DNA of 64,000 nt from Nannocystis sp. (lineage in GTDB: Bacteria > Myxococcota_A > Polyangia > Nannocystales > Nannocystaceae): NCBI GenBank assembly GCA_016712315.1, contig JADJRG010000029.1:682001-746000 (forward strand), in the 5' to 3' direction. Within the stretch, counting starts at the first letter, position 1, and every line of letters begins with the position of its first letter. Below the pieces are notes generated by a model. The model was not told where the DNA came from and made no database searches. It was given only the letters and a program-made list of their open reading frames with translations. Both the position numbers and the translations under genes were made by a program. This document shows, piece by piece, positions 37,201-45,422 of the stretch.

Positions 37201-37850
37201 TCCACCCCGCGACGGGCGCGCTGTGGCGGCTCTACGACGCCTCCCTCGCGCCGCGCTTCCCGTTCCAAGGCGATCGCTACAGCGTCGCGCCGCAGGGCCA
37301 CAGCAGCCGATTTAAGGTCAACCCGAAGGTCGCCGATTTCCTCACGCACGCGCGCGAGCTCGGCGACGTGCTCTTCCCGGCGGGCGCTGCTGACCCGCGC
37401 TTCGACCTCGCCGTGCAGTTTCAGCCGACGACAGGGGCGTCCCTGGTCGCGCTCGAGATCGACGGCGTCAGCGAGAGCTACAACAACAACTTCAACGATC
37501 GCTTCCGGACGATCCGCTGGCCTGGTCAAGGCGATCCGGGCGCGCGCCTCACCGTGCAGATCCTCGCGGGCGCCCAAGAGGTCACGGGCGACGGCTACTG
37601 GGGCCTCTTCCGTCTCCTCGAGAAGGGCGATCTCGTGCAAGAGCAGCGCTTCGTCCGCGTCCGCTTCCGCGTCGCCGGCGGGGTCGAGCTGCTGCTGAGC
37701 CCGCTCACCGGCCCCGGCAGCCCGATCTTCGGCCGCCTCCGCCCCGACGCCCGCCCGCTCGACGTGTTTCGTGCGCCTCGCCTGGTCGCTCCGCGGGGCC
37801 TCTTCCTCGGCGGCAAGTCGTGCCCCAACAAGTTCGGCGCGGCGCTCTGA
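34263..37850 (+). CDS. tssM: T6SS inner-membrane protein TssM (IcmF/VasK)
   Basis: 1195 residues. Two N-terminal membrane segments (about 3-55) are followed by a cytosolic NTPase domain with Walker A GPPGVGKTA starting at residue 100 and a Walker B-like VFIDTAGRYTTGD. A third membrane segment lies near 415-435 (LALAAAGLVALVV). The remaining 750 residues are the periplasmic IcmF and VasK domains that bind TssJ. The family is usually 1100-1300 residues. It powers or stabilises the trans-envelope channel through which the tube passes. Confidence 0.95.
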   Translation: MALRLLLVGLLGCLAAAAWLLSAPLGLPPGVAPWTTVVVLLVALLAALHALAARWRQRRIARRRARDPGLLALRSHILQELARLREAGADHVPWVIVIGPPGVGKTAALWRSGLGFQQGLDPQRFVLGDDLQPTDRVAFYRSDVAVFIDTAGRYTTGDTPSDRAEWRLLLDLIASHGSTAPLAGVLVVSAADELLTDDAHAGPPRFDLARARVDELQAALGVQVPVYLLCTKLDRLAGLGALVTALPGDRLGFAVELAGPGAEAALRVAERHLVVLQDALERAAFDASASADLPQERAELLAAPALFARLCARLGAAVAELFPDHGSRDAPIWRAICFASAGAPAPFFARDPLGDERWRSVGAPPLRSSPGMRAPGRARLLGGLFAELLPADRWISRRSWRRRRSQLRARILRQAGLALAAAGLVALVVRSSAGNHRLLVRASQALVALAADREQEETPIELTRIAPLQALAHELREHRVDGPPWALRWGLYQGDALAAPALRLYLSRANHRLLGPVVDRAAEQLRALIHLNRRSGAEAPKEAYRSGVDALRLYLLLTHDDGRFGLITLGEPGDDAHIAQRTWLSRHLAEAWASALSVDPAGLVGFTSAYIEDLAERATGPDVAALLAELRDRDLDLVERARALLRRTSRGHRWAEELAEQEDLAGAAIITTATIAPGALWLQNESRRIRPAFTREGWRHIDLQLRCPAGAESFFIYAARVIDDRPCADALAELHAGYFKRYVQEWNLFIDTLHVVEPRGYEETRGLIEELTVYQERARNDLQELFAAVARHADLPAPGSESVAPAGSLIAGVRALVRERAVAERRPDPFAPRGAVVTVELVRRALEPFYRYGYAPAGGQAPLDSYLELLTRLQGPLGAYLDKEREDAALEEARRLANEVDKLITEQLQNHLREWQSALDRLLRPPIRGLLDEVRRGELDQLTQRWCNEVVDPFDSMRQCYPFTAEAECQATGPELSAVFHPATGALWRLYDASLAPRFPFQGDRYSVAPQGHSSRFKVNPKVADFLTHARELGDVLFPAGAADPRFDLAVQFQPTTGASLVALEIDGVSESYNNNFNDRFRTIRWPGQGDPGARLTVQILAGAQEVTGDGYWGLFRLLEKGDLVQEQRFVRVRFRVAGGVELLLSPLTGPGSPIFGRLRPDARPLDVFRAPRLVAPRGLFLGGKSCPNKFGAAL

Positions 37851-37894
37851 CGCGTCCCCGCTCGCTGCTCACCTACCAGACACAACGAGGAACA

Positions 37895-38371
37895 ATGGCA
37901 AAAGAAGGCTCAATCGCCCCCGAAGAGCGGATCAACATCATCTACAAGTCGGTCAAGGAGGGCGAGGTCTTCGGCGAGCTCCCCCTCAACATCCTCGTGC
38001 TCGGCGACTTCAGCGGCGGTCAAGATCGGCGCCTTCTTGAGGAGCGCGAGCTCATGCACATCGCCTCGAAGGACGACTTCAAGCGCGAGCTCGCGGCGCA
38101 GCGGGTACACCTCGATCTGAGCGTCCCCGATCGCCTCAGCGACGAGCCAGACGCTCAACTGGGGGTCTCGCTCGACTTCCAAACCATGCGCGACTTCGGC
38201 CCGGACGGTGTTCTGCGCCAGATCCCCGCGTTGGTCGAGCTCCGTCGCCTCCGCGACGCCCTCGCCGGTCTCAAGAGCCCGCTCGAGAACCAACCGCGCT
38301 TCCGCAGGCTCCTCGGCGAGCTCGTCGACGAGCTGTCGACGCGTCGCGCCGACGGTACCGACGGCGAGTGA
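37895..38371 (+). CDS. tssB: T6SS contractile sheath small subunit TssB (VipA)
   Basis: 158 residues from the ATG at 37895 with GAGGAA just upstream. It has the typical NIIYKSVKEG, ELPLNILVLGDFSGG, a DDFKRELAAQRVHLDLSVPD segment and the C-terminal helix of VipA. TssB and TssC form the sheath that contracts to push the Hcp tube. It lies 45 bases after tssM and 30 bases before tssC. Confidence 0.95.
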   Translation: MAKEGSIAPEERINIIYKSVKEGEVFGELPLNILVLGDFSGGQDRRLLEERELMHIASKDDFKRELAAQRVHLDLSVPDRLSDEPDAQLGVSLDFQTMRDFGPDGVLRQIPALVELRRLRDALAGLKSPLENQPRFRRLLGELVDELSTRRADGTDGE

Positions 38372-38401
38372 GACCACGATCTGACGCCCACAGGAGCGCC
38401 C

Positions 38402-39871
38402 ATGCCGCCCACGAACAGCTCAAAGACCCAGACTGTAACCCTCGAAGACATCCTCGCCGAGGCCAAGTACAGCCCTCGCGACGAGGGCTACGACGAGATC
38501 CGCAGCGCCGTCGATCTGATGGTCAAGCAGGCGACCGCCGCAGATCACGGCGCCCTCGCAAAGATCGATCGCGCCGCGGTCGATCGAATGATCGCCGAGA
38601 TCGACGCGAAGATCAGCGCTCAAGTCAACGAGGTCATCCATCACCCCGAGTTCCAGCGCCTCGAGGCGGCTTGGCGTGGCCTCGAGTACATGGTCGACAA
38701 GATCGACTTCACCCAAAACATCCGCCTCGCGGTGCTCACCTGCACCAAGTCGGATCTGCTCGACGACTTCGAGGACGCCGGCAAGGTCGACAAGTCCGAT
38801 CTCTTCCGTCGCGTCTACACCGACGGGATCGGCGTCTATGGCGGCAAGCCATACGGCCTCGTCTGCGCAAACTTCGACTTCGGGCCCGGCGGCGACGACA
38901 TCGATCTGCTGCGCCGCTGCGGCGCGGTCTCGACGATGGCGCACGCCCCCTTCATCGCCAACTCGAGCCCCGCGTTCTTCGGCAAGGGCGAGCAGTCCTT
39001 CGAGCACCTCGGTCGGCTGCGCGACATGGACGCGCTCTTCGAGATGCCGCACTACGCTCGCTGGCGCTCCTTCCGCGAGAGCGAGGACGCTCGCAACGTC
39101 GGCCTCTGCATGCCCCGCTTCATGCTCCGCGCCCCATACGACCCTGGCGATCGTCGCGTGACCGCGTTCAACTTCGACGAGCAGACCGACGGCGAGCACG
39201 CCAACTACCTGTGGGGTCATGCATCGATCGCCTTCACCGTGCGGGTCGCGGCCTCCTTCGCCCGCTATCGTTGGTGTCCAAACATTATCGGACCTAACTC
39301 GGGCGGCGCCGTCGAGGATCTGCCGATCCACCACTACGAGACGATGGGCAAGCTCCAGACCAAGATGCCGGTCGAGCTCCAGATCTCCGATCGCCGCGAG
39401 TTCGAGCTCGCGAACCAAGGCTTCATCTCGCTGGTGTGGCAGAAGGAGAGCGATCGCGCCTGCTTCTTCTCGGCCAACTCGGTTCAGCGGGTGCAACGCT
39501 CCCACGATCCCGAGCTCCAGCAGTCCAACGAGCTCGGCGCCAAGCTCCCCTACATGTTCATCGTCTCGCGGATGGCTCACTACCTGAAGATCCGGCAGCG
39601 CGAGCTCCTCGGCAGCGACATGAGCCGCTCGCAGCTGGAGGCCGAGCTGAACAAATGGATCGGCAACTACGTGAACAATATGGAGACCACCGATCCCAAG
39701 ACCCGCGCCAGCAAGCCGCTGCGCTGGGCCAAGATCGCCGTCGAGGACGTAGAAGGCGAGCCGGGGCGCTATAGCTGCCGCCTCCAGCTCCGCCCTCACT
39801 TCAAGTACAACGGCGCCTCCTTCACCCTCTCGCTGGTCGGCAAGGTCGACAAGGGCGGCGCGGGCTCCTGA
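38402..39871 (+). CDS. tssC: T6SS contractile sheath large subunit TssC (VipB)
   Basis: 489 residues, the usual size. Family segments include NEVIHHPEFQRLEAAWRGL, DFTQNIRLAVLTCTKSDLL, DDIDLLRRCGAVSTMAHAPF and the C-terminal FHA-like NSVQRVQRS and NYVNNMETTDPKTRASKPL (VipB 'WxxxxV..D......Y' region). The sequence is highly conserved and leaves no doubt. It follows tssB by 30 bases and precedes tssA by 20 bases. Confidence 0.97.
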   Translation: MPPTNSSKTQTVTLEDILAEAKYSPRDEGYDEIRSAVDLMVKQATAADHGALAKIDRAAVDRMIAEIDAKISAQVNEVIHHPEFQRLEAAWRGLEYMVDKIDFTQNIRLAVLTCTKSDLLDDFEDAGKVDKSDLFRRVYTDGIGVYGGKPYGLVCANFDFGPGGDDIDLLRRCGAVSTMAHAPFIANSSPAFFGKGEQSFEHLGRLRDMDALFEMPHYARWRSFRESEDARNVGLCMPRFMLRAPYDPGDRRVTAFNFDEQTDGEHANYLWGHASIAFTVRVAASFARYRWCPNIIGPNSGGAVEDLPIHHYETMGKLQTKMPVELQISDRREFELANQGFISLVWQKESDRACFFSANSVQRVQRSHDPELQQSNELGAKLPYMFIVSRMAHYLKIRQRELLGSDMSRSQLEAELNKWIGNYVNNMETTDPKTRASKPLRWAKIAVEDVEGEPGRYSCRLQLRPHFKYNGASFTLSLVGKVDKGGAGS

Positions 39872-39890
39872 GCCGGCGCCCACTCCCGTC

Positions 39891-41624
39891 GTGATCAGCG
39901 ATCCGCTGCAGCGCGCGCAGGCGCGCGTCGACGCCTTGCTCCGGCCGATCGCTGGCGGCGATCCTGTCGGCGCCGACGGGCGCGACGATCCACGCGTCCA
40001 ATGGATCACCGATGAGATGCTCAAGGATGAGCTCCTGCGCCGCGACTGGATAGGCCTCGAGGAGCGCGCTGCGGGCGTCCTTCAGCACCTGTGTAAGGAT
40101 CTGCGGATCGCCGCGGTCTGGGCCGCCGCTGAGTTCGAGCGCGACGGCCTCGACGGCCTCTGCGCCGGCTTCCTCCTGATCATCGGGGTGCTCTCTGGCT
40201 TTGGGGACAGCTTCTTCCCGCTGCGCGCGCGTGCGCGCGAGAGCGCGCTCGCCAACCTCTATGAGCACGTCACCCTGCGCCTGCCGGTGCGTGTCACGTC
40301 CGAGGCGACGAGCGCCGCTACGGTCCTCGCGACCTGCGCGGCCCTCGATCGCCTGCAAGCCGCCGCGGAGGCTCGGATCACGGCGCCACCGAGCGCCAAG
40401 GCGCTGCGCTCGCGCCTCGACGAGCTGCGCGGGATCTTGGCGCCGGCGACGAGCGCTCCCGTGAGGGATCCCGCTCAAGCCCCGAGCGCGGCCAAGGCCC
40501 CGCAGAGGGCGCCTTTGCCCGAAGACCAGCGCTCAGGGCAGGGGAGCGCGCCTAAGGTCAGCGACCAGGACAAGGCAGACGCGGGGAAGACGGGCGCTGA
40601 CGCTGGTGATCCGGCGGATCAAGACGATCTCAGCCGCCAACTCGCCGCTCTCACTCGCTCCTTGCCGAAGACCGCCGCCCAGCTCCGGCGCCGCGACGTC
40701 GGGGATCCCCTCGCGTACCGGCTCCTGCGGGTCGCCGTCTGGCTGCGTGCGAGCTCACCGAGCCCTGGTCCTGAGGGGCGCACGACCATCGAGGCGCTGC
40801 CCCGCGGCGAGCGCGCTCGCCTCGACGCGATGCAGCGGAGCGGCCGCCACGCGCCCCTGATCGACGCAGCCGAGGATCTTCTAGCGACCCCGAACGGCCG
40901 CTTCTGCCTCGATCTACAGCGCTACAGCGCGGAGGCTCTCCTGGGCCTCGGTCACCACGACGCCCGCACGGCGATCGAGGCGGCGATCGCCGCACTGTTA
41001 CGGCGTGTGTCTGGTCTTAGCGCCATGTTAGCCCGCGACGGCACCCCGCTCGCCGACGACCAGACCCGCGCCTGGATCGCCGCCCTCGGCCTCGGGGCCG
41101 CGCCGCAGGCGAACGGGGCCCTCGAGCCCGTGGTTACGCCGCCTCCTTCTGTCATCCCACCGAACCTGTCCTTAAGAGCATCGAGCTCTGCATCGATCGG
41201 ACAGGGCGCGGAGCTCGCGATCGATCTCGATCCAGCGCGCACTCGCGCCCGCTCCGGCGACGTCAGCGGCGCCGTCGCGCTCCTTCAGGGCTGTATTGAG
41301 GCGGCCAAGACCCCGCGGGAGCGCTTTCGCGCCCGCAGCGCGCTCGCGGAGCACTGCCTCGAGTTCGGCCTGCTTCCGGTCGCTCGCGCGCTCTTTGTCG
41401 CCCTCATCGACGAGGCGCGGGAGCGCGATCTCGCCGCTTGGGATCCACAGCTCGTCGCTCCATGCCTGAGCGGCTTGCTCCGCGTCGCGGCCGCCGAAGG
41501 CCAGCACCGCGGCGACGACCTCGATCACGCCTTTGGCCAGCTCTGCCTCCTCGATCCACGGGCGGCGGCCGCCTTCGCGCCCGTACGCGCCATCCACCCC
41601 GCACAGACACAGGTGAGACGATGA
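39891..41624 (+). CDS. tssA: T6SS cap/baseplate protein TssA (ImpA)
   Basis: 577 residues from the GTG at 39891. The ImpA-N domain occupies about residues 5-140: LRPIAGGDPVGADGRDDPRVQWI ('SxxxPxGxDxxxDPxFxxL' type), DWIGLEERAAGVLQHLCKDLRIAAV and FLLIIGVLSGFGDSFFP. A low-complexity Ala/Pro/Asp region spans 190-260. The C-terminal third is helical with repeats of ALARALFVALI type, the C-domain that forms the TssA ring. The stop overlaps vgrG. Confidence 0.9.
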   Translation: MISDPLQRAQARVDALLRPIAGGDPVGADGRDDPRVQWITDEMLKDELLRRDWIGLEERAAGVLQHLCKDLRIAAVWAAAEFERDGLDGLCAGFLLIIGVLSGFGDSFFPLRARARESALANLYEHVTLRLPVRVTSEATSAATVLATCAALDRLQAAAEARITAPPSAKALRSRLDELRGILAPATSAPVRDPAQAPSAAKAPQRAPLPEDQRSGQGSAPKVSDQDKADAGKTGADAGDPADQDDLSRQLAALTRSLPKTAAQLRRRDVGDPLAYRLLRVAVWLRASSPSPGPEGRTTIEALPRGERARLDAMQRSGRHAPLIDAAEDLLATPNGRFCLDLQRYSAEALLGLGHHDARTAIEAAIAALLRRVSGLSAMLARDGTPLADDQTRAWIAALGLGAAPQANGALEPVVTPPPSVIPPNLSLRASSSASIGQGAELAIDLDPARTRARSGDVSGAVALLQGCIEAAKTPRERFRARSALAEHCLEFGLLPVARALFVALIDEARERDLAAWDPQLVAPCLSGLLRVAAAEGQHRGDDLDHAFGQLCLLDPRAAAAFAPVRAIHPAQTQVRR

Positions 41625-43969
41625 ACGCCAACCACGGCCCTGCAGGCCTCCTCCGAGCCCCTGGTCCGCTCCCGCCCGCCCGCTATCGCTTCCGCGTCGC
41701 GGGCTGGAAGGGGGCGCCGTGGCATGTCCGCCGCTTCAACCTCGTCGAGGCGATCTCAGAGCCCTATCGCCTCACGCTGGAGCTGATCAACGACGGCCCG
41801 TGGATCGACCTCGACGAGCTCCTCGGTGACACATGCGAGCTGGAGATCGATCGCCACGCGAGCCCGCGGCGCGTCTCCGGCGTGATCCTCGGCGTCGATG
41901 ATCTCGGGAGATCCGCGGGACGTCACCACGTCCGCCTCGAGATCGGCCCCGCGCTCGCGCTCCTCGATCAACGCGTCGACACGCGCGCATGGCAGGAGCG
42001 CCGCGCGCCCGAGATCCTACGCGAGCTGCTCTCTGGCCCGCTCGCCGAGCTCGGCCGCAAGGTCCGCCTCGACGGCCTCGATCTCGCCCGCTACCCGCTT
42101 CGCGAGTACTGCGTCCAGTACCGCGAGAGCGACCTCGACTTCGCCAGCAGGCTCATGCAGGAGGAGGGGATCGCCTATTACTTCAGCCACGCGAGCCGCG
42201 GCGCCGAGGAGATGATCCTCGTCGACGACAACCGCCGCTTCGGCGCCGTGCAGGACGAACCGATCGCCCTGCTCGACGCCGCCCCCGACACCGCCGGCGC
42301 CGAGTCCGTGCGGCGCTTCTCGTGGGGGCGCAGGCTCACCTCCACCGCCGTGGCGCAGCGCGCGTACGACTGGCAGCGCCCCAGCGAAGGCGCCGCTGCC
42401 CGCCGCGAAGGCGCCGATCTGCGGGGTCGCGAGCGTGAGGTCTACGCCCACGACGACCTCGTCGATCCGCGCGACGGCGAGCGTCAGGCCGCGATCAAGC
42501 AGGAGCGCCTGCGCGCGCGCGGTCAGGGCGCCGCGGGCGAGGGCAACGTCACCGCCTTCCACGCGGGCGGGGTCTTCAAGCTCAGCGGCCACGGCGGTCG
42601 TCGTGACGGCGAGTACCTGCTCACCAAGGTCACCCACCGCGGGGAGTGTGTCGAAGAGGGGGTCCTAATGGCCATGTCCTCAGAGACACCCGAAGCGCCT
42701 CGATACACCAACACCTTCGAGTGCGCCCCGCTCGCTGCCGCGTTTCGTCCGCCGATCACCGTCAAGAAGCCGCGGGTGATGGGCGTACAGACCGCGACCG
42801 TCACCGGCCCCCCCGGCGAAGAGGTCTATTGCGACGAATTTGGGCGGATCAAGATCCTCCCTCACTGGGATCGCCTCTCCGGCGCCGACGAGGCGAGCTC
42901 GTGGTGGGTGCGCCTCGCCCAGCCGATCGCCGGCGCGGGCTTCGGCGTGATGATGCTGCCGCGGATCGGCATGGAGGTGATCGTCGACTTCATCAACGGC
43001 GATCCCGATCGCCCGATCGTCGTCGGCTGCCTTCACAACGGCGATAACCCGCCGCCCTACGCGCTCCCCGGTGACAAGACGAAGACGGCGATCCGCAGCT
43101 CCAGCTCCCCCGGCGGCGGCGGCTTCAACGAGCTCTATTTTGAGGATCAAACCGGCGCGGAGGAGGTCTCGCTGCACGCTCAGCGCGACCTCAACATCGT
43201 CGTCAACGCCGGCCGCACCCTCTCTGTCGGCGCCGGCGACACCACCAGCGTCGGCGCCAACCGCACCGCCGTGATCGGCGCCAACGACAGCACCGCGGTC
43301 GGCGCCAACAAGTCCCTCACCGTCGGCGCTAACCTCTCGGAGAGCTGCGGCGCCTGCCACAGCGTCAACGTCGGCGCGGCGCAGAGCGTCAGCGTCGGCG
43401 CGGCGCAGAGCGTCAGCGTCGGCGCGGCGCAGAGCGTCAGCGTCGGCGCCGATCAGAGCTTCACCGTGACGGGCAATCAGACCCACACGATCACGGGCGA
43501 TCAGATCCACACGATCACCGGCAACCAGGCGAACACCGTCACCGGCGATCAATCCCACACCGTGACCGGCAACCAGACCCACACGATCACGGGCGATCAG
43601 GTCCACACGATCACGGGATGCCAGAGCAACACGGTCACTGGAGATCAGACCCACACGATCACCGGCGCTCACACCCTCACGGTCGCCAGCGCTGTCAACC
43701 ATACGTTCCAGGCCGGCGCGACCGTCGGGATCACTGGCGCCTACGCCCTCACGATCTCAGGAACCATCGAGATCGACGCCCGCGGCGCAGCGACGCTCAA
43801 GGCGAGCCGCTTCGAGATCAGCGGCGGCGACTCGACGATCAAGGTCGAGCCGGGCAGCGTCACGATCACCGGTGGTTGTATGGTGTTCGTCGAGAGCAGC
43901 GGCGGCGTCAACATCACCGGCGGCGCTGATGTTGCGATCAGCGGCGCGTCTGTCAGGCTGAACTGCTGA
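41621..43969 (+). CDS. vgrG: T6SS spike protein VgrG
   Basis: 782 residues from the ATG at 41621, overlapping the tssA stop by four bases. The gp27-like part has RVAGWKGAPWHVRRFNLVEAISEPY, the gp5 OB-fold has TVTGPPGEEVYCDEFGRIKILPHWD, and the conserved SSWWVRLAQPIAGAGFGVMMLPRIG follows. Residues about 520-760 are a long repetitive stretch with GxxxSVxVGA and QTHTITGD units, characteristic of the triple beta-helix needle. It ends SGGVNITGGADVAISGAS without an enzymatic domain. VgrG trimers form the puncturing tip; cargo binds the needle end. Confidence 0.95.
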   Translation: MNANHGPAGLLRAPGPLPPARYRFRVAGWKGAPWHVRRFNLVEAISEPYRLTLELINDGPWIDLDELLGDTCELEIDRHASPRRVSGVILGVDDLGRSAGRHHVRLEIGPALALLDQRVDTRAWQERRAPEILRELLSGPLAELGRKVRLDGLDLARYPLREYCVQYRESDLDFASRLMQEEGIAYYFSHASRGAEEMILVDDNRRFGAVQDEPIALLDAAPDTAGAESVRRFSWGRRLTSTAVAQRAYDWQRPSEGAAARREGADLRGREREVYAHDDLVDPRDGERQAAIKQERLRARGQGAAGEGNVTAFHAGGVFKLSGHGGRRDGEYLLTKVTHRGECVEEGVLMAMSSETPEAPRYTNTFECAPLAAAFRPPITVKKPRVMGVQTATVTGPPGEEVYCDEFGRIKILPHWDRLSGADEASSWWVRLAQPIAGAGFGVMMLPRIGMEVIVDFINGDPDRPIVVGCLHNGDNPPPYALPGDKTKTAIRSSSSPGGGGFNELYFEDQTGAEEVSLHAQRDLNIVVNAGRTLSVGAGDTTSVGANRTAVIGANDSTAVGANKSLTVGANLSESCGACHSVNVGAAQSVSVGAAQSVSVGAAQSVSVGADQSFTVTGNQTHTITGDQIHTITGNQANTVTGDQSHTVTGNQTHTITGDQVHTITGCQSNTVTGDQTHTITGAHTLTVASAVNHTFQAGATVGITGAYALTISGTIEIDARGAATLKASRFEISGGDSTIKVEPGSVTITGGCMVFVESSGGVNITGGADVAISGASVRLNC
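43370..43441 (+). repeat. Three tandem 24-nt units in the vgrG needle region
   Basis: Three identical 24-base units (GTCGGCGCGGCGCAGAGCGTCAGC), starting at 43370, 43394 and 43418, encode VGAAQSVS and lengthen the beta-helix needle in steps of eight residues. Their identity at the DNA level, compared with the more diverged units around them, points to recent expansion. Confidence 0.9.
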
Positions 43970-43978
43970 GGCCTTACG

Positions 43979-44449
43979 ATGTCGCCTGACCGACCCAATG
44001 AACCCGAAGGGCTCACCGACGCTGGTGAGCACGACCGCCGCGTGTCTGCTGGATCCGAGCTCGCTCGACTTCATGACGGCTACATGCTGCGCTACGCTGC
44101 GAGCAGCAAGACCCTCGATCTACACGCTCCGGACGGTCAGATCTGTGTTCGCCTGATCCTTGGCGCCCAAGGAGCACAGGTCGAGATCAGCGCCGCCTCC
44201 CTCGCGGTCCGAACGGACGGTGACATCGGTCTCCGCTGTCAGCGCTTCGAGGTCGATGCCGAGCGAGGCGTTGATCTGCGGACTGGAGGTGATCTGACGC
44301 TCACTGCCGGGAAGGCGCTGACCACCGAAGGCTTTGAGCAGCGGCTCGTCGCGCGCCGCGGGGACTTCACCATCATCGCCAACGACGACGTGCAGCTCGA
44401 CGGTGAGCGGATCTTGCTCAATTCGCCGCGACCGACCCTCCATCGCTGA
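43979..44449 (+). CDS. Beta-helix-like T6SS cargo-module protein
   Basis: 156 residues. Its middle repeats a short-strand pattern (KTLDLHAPDGQI, GAQVEISAASLAVRTDGDIGLR, LTLTAGKALTTEG, FTIIANDDVQLDGERILLNS) like the needle part of VgrG and the C-terminal part of DUF3540 proteins. That suggests a small beta-helix which could extend or cap the spike; this is inference. It starts nine bases after vgrG and lies seven bases before the first DUF2169 gene. The family is not certain. Confidence 0.6.
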   Translation: MSPDRPNEPEGLTDAGEHDRRVSAGSELARLHDGYMLRYAASSKTLDLHAPDGQICVRLILGAQGAQVEISAASLAVRTDGDIGLRCQRFEVDAERGVDLRTGGDLTLTAGKALTTEGFEQRLVARRGDFTIIANDDVQLDGERILLNSPRPTLHR

Positions 44450-44456
44450 CTCCCCG

Positions 44457-45422
44457 ATGCGCTTCGTCAACGAGTCAATCTTCGACGCCGAACTCTTTCG
44501 CACCGAGCTCCCTAGCGGTCGGATGATGGCCTCCTTGCTCGTGCGCGTCGCGTACTCAGTGAGCGTTGAGCGGATCGGCCCGCTGCCCGTCGAGCCTGGG
44601 GCGATGGTCCGTCGTGATCGCTGCGATCGACCCGACGGAGTCCTCGATCCTGACATCGCCTTCCCGAGGACGGCGACCGACCTCATCGTCTTCGGCGACG
44701 CTCAAGATGAAGCGCCTGCGGCGACCGTCGCCGTCTCGATCTGCGTCGGACCGTACCGACACGCGCTCGCTGTCCACGGTGATCGTGTGTGGGAGCGCGG
44801 CGTCCTGGGAGGGCTGCGTCCGTCGCCGCCGGCGCGTTTTACGTCGATACCGCTCGCTTGGGGGGGAGCCTTTGGAGGAGAGGCGCCCGCCGAGCACGGC
44901 GCTGTCCCGTACCCTTCGAACCCGCGCGGCCGCGGGTATTACCTCCGCGAGCGCGACGCCGTCGAGCAGCCGTTACCCAACATCGAGTGGGCAGGGGAGG
45001 AGGTGCAGCGCTGGGACGCCCGCCCTGAGCCGGCGATCGTCGGACCCTACCCGTCGTCGTGGTGGGCGCGGCTCTCGCGGATCTGGGAGATAGACGCGTC
45101 CGGGCGACGGCTGGCCGCTCGCCCCGAGGCGGGCCTCTTTGACCAAGCCCATCCGCGCCTCTCGGGCGCCGAGGTCCGCCCTGGCGACCCGATCCGGATC
45201 GCGGGGTTAGGGCCGCAGATCTCCGCCACGACGCCGCTGTGCCCGGTCGCGGCCGAGTTCATCCTCGGCCCGCATCGGCGCGAGCGCGCGGACTTCGCGG
45301 TCGAAGAGATCGTGGTCGATGCGCGCGCCCGTCGGCTCGAGATCGCCTGGCGCAAGACTATTCAGTATGAGTACGTACGAAATCAGGAGCGCGCGACGAT
45401 CCTGAAGATGGGCTCACGATGA
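44457..45422 (+). CDS. DUF2169 protein (T6SS effector adaptor/chaperone), copy 1
   Basis: 321 residues from the ATG at 44457. The DUF2169 signature is visible: SLLVRVAYSVSVERIGPLP, IALAWGGAFGGE and PYPSNPRGRGYYL, then PLPNIEW. DUF2169 proteins are known to stabilise PAAR-linked T6SS effectors before loading onto VgrG (for example the A. tumefaciens Tde2 system). The stop overlaps the next start (ATGA), coupling it to the gene at 45419. Its role here as a chaperone for that protein is inference from position. Confidence 0.85.
   Translation: MRFVNESIFDAELFRTELPSGRMMASLLVRVAYSVSVERIGPLPVEPGAMVRRDRCDRPDGVLDPDIAFPRTATDLIVFGDAQDEAPAATVAVSICVGPYRHALAVHGDRVWERGVLGGLRPSPPARFTSIPLAWGGAFGGEAPAEHGAVPYPSNPRGRGYYLRERDAVEQPLPNIEWAGEEVQRWDARPEPAIVGPYPSSWWARLSRIWEIDASGRRLAARPEAGLFDQAHPRLSGAEVRPGDPIRIAGLGPQISATTPLCPVAAEFILGPHRRERADFAVEEIVVDARARRLEIAWRKTIQYEYVRNQERATILKMGSR

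Noticed and set aside
38420..40024. 534-residue open frame on the minus strand opposite tssC
   Set aside because: It is antisense to the highly conserved sheath subunit gene, and the codon pattern favours the plus strand.
43370..43441. Possible CRISPR-like direct repeats in the vgrG region
   Set aside because: The 24-base units are contiguous with no spacers and lie in frame inside a beta-helix coding region.
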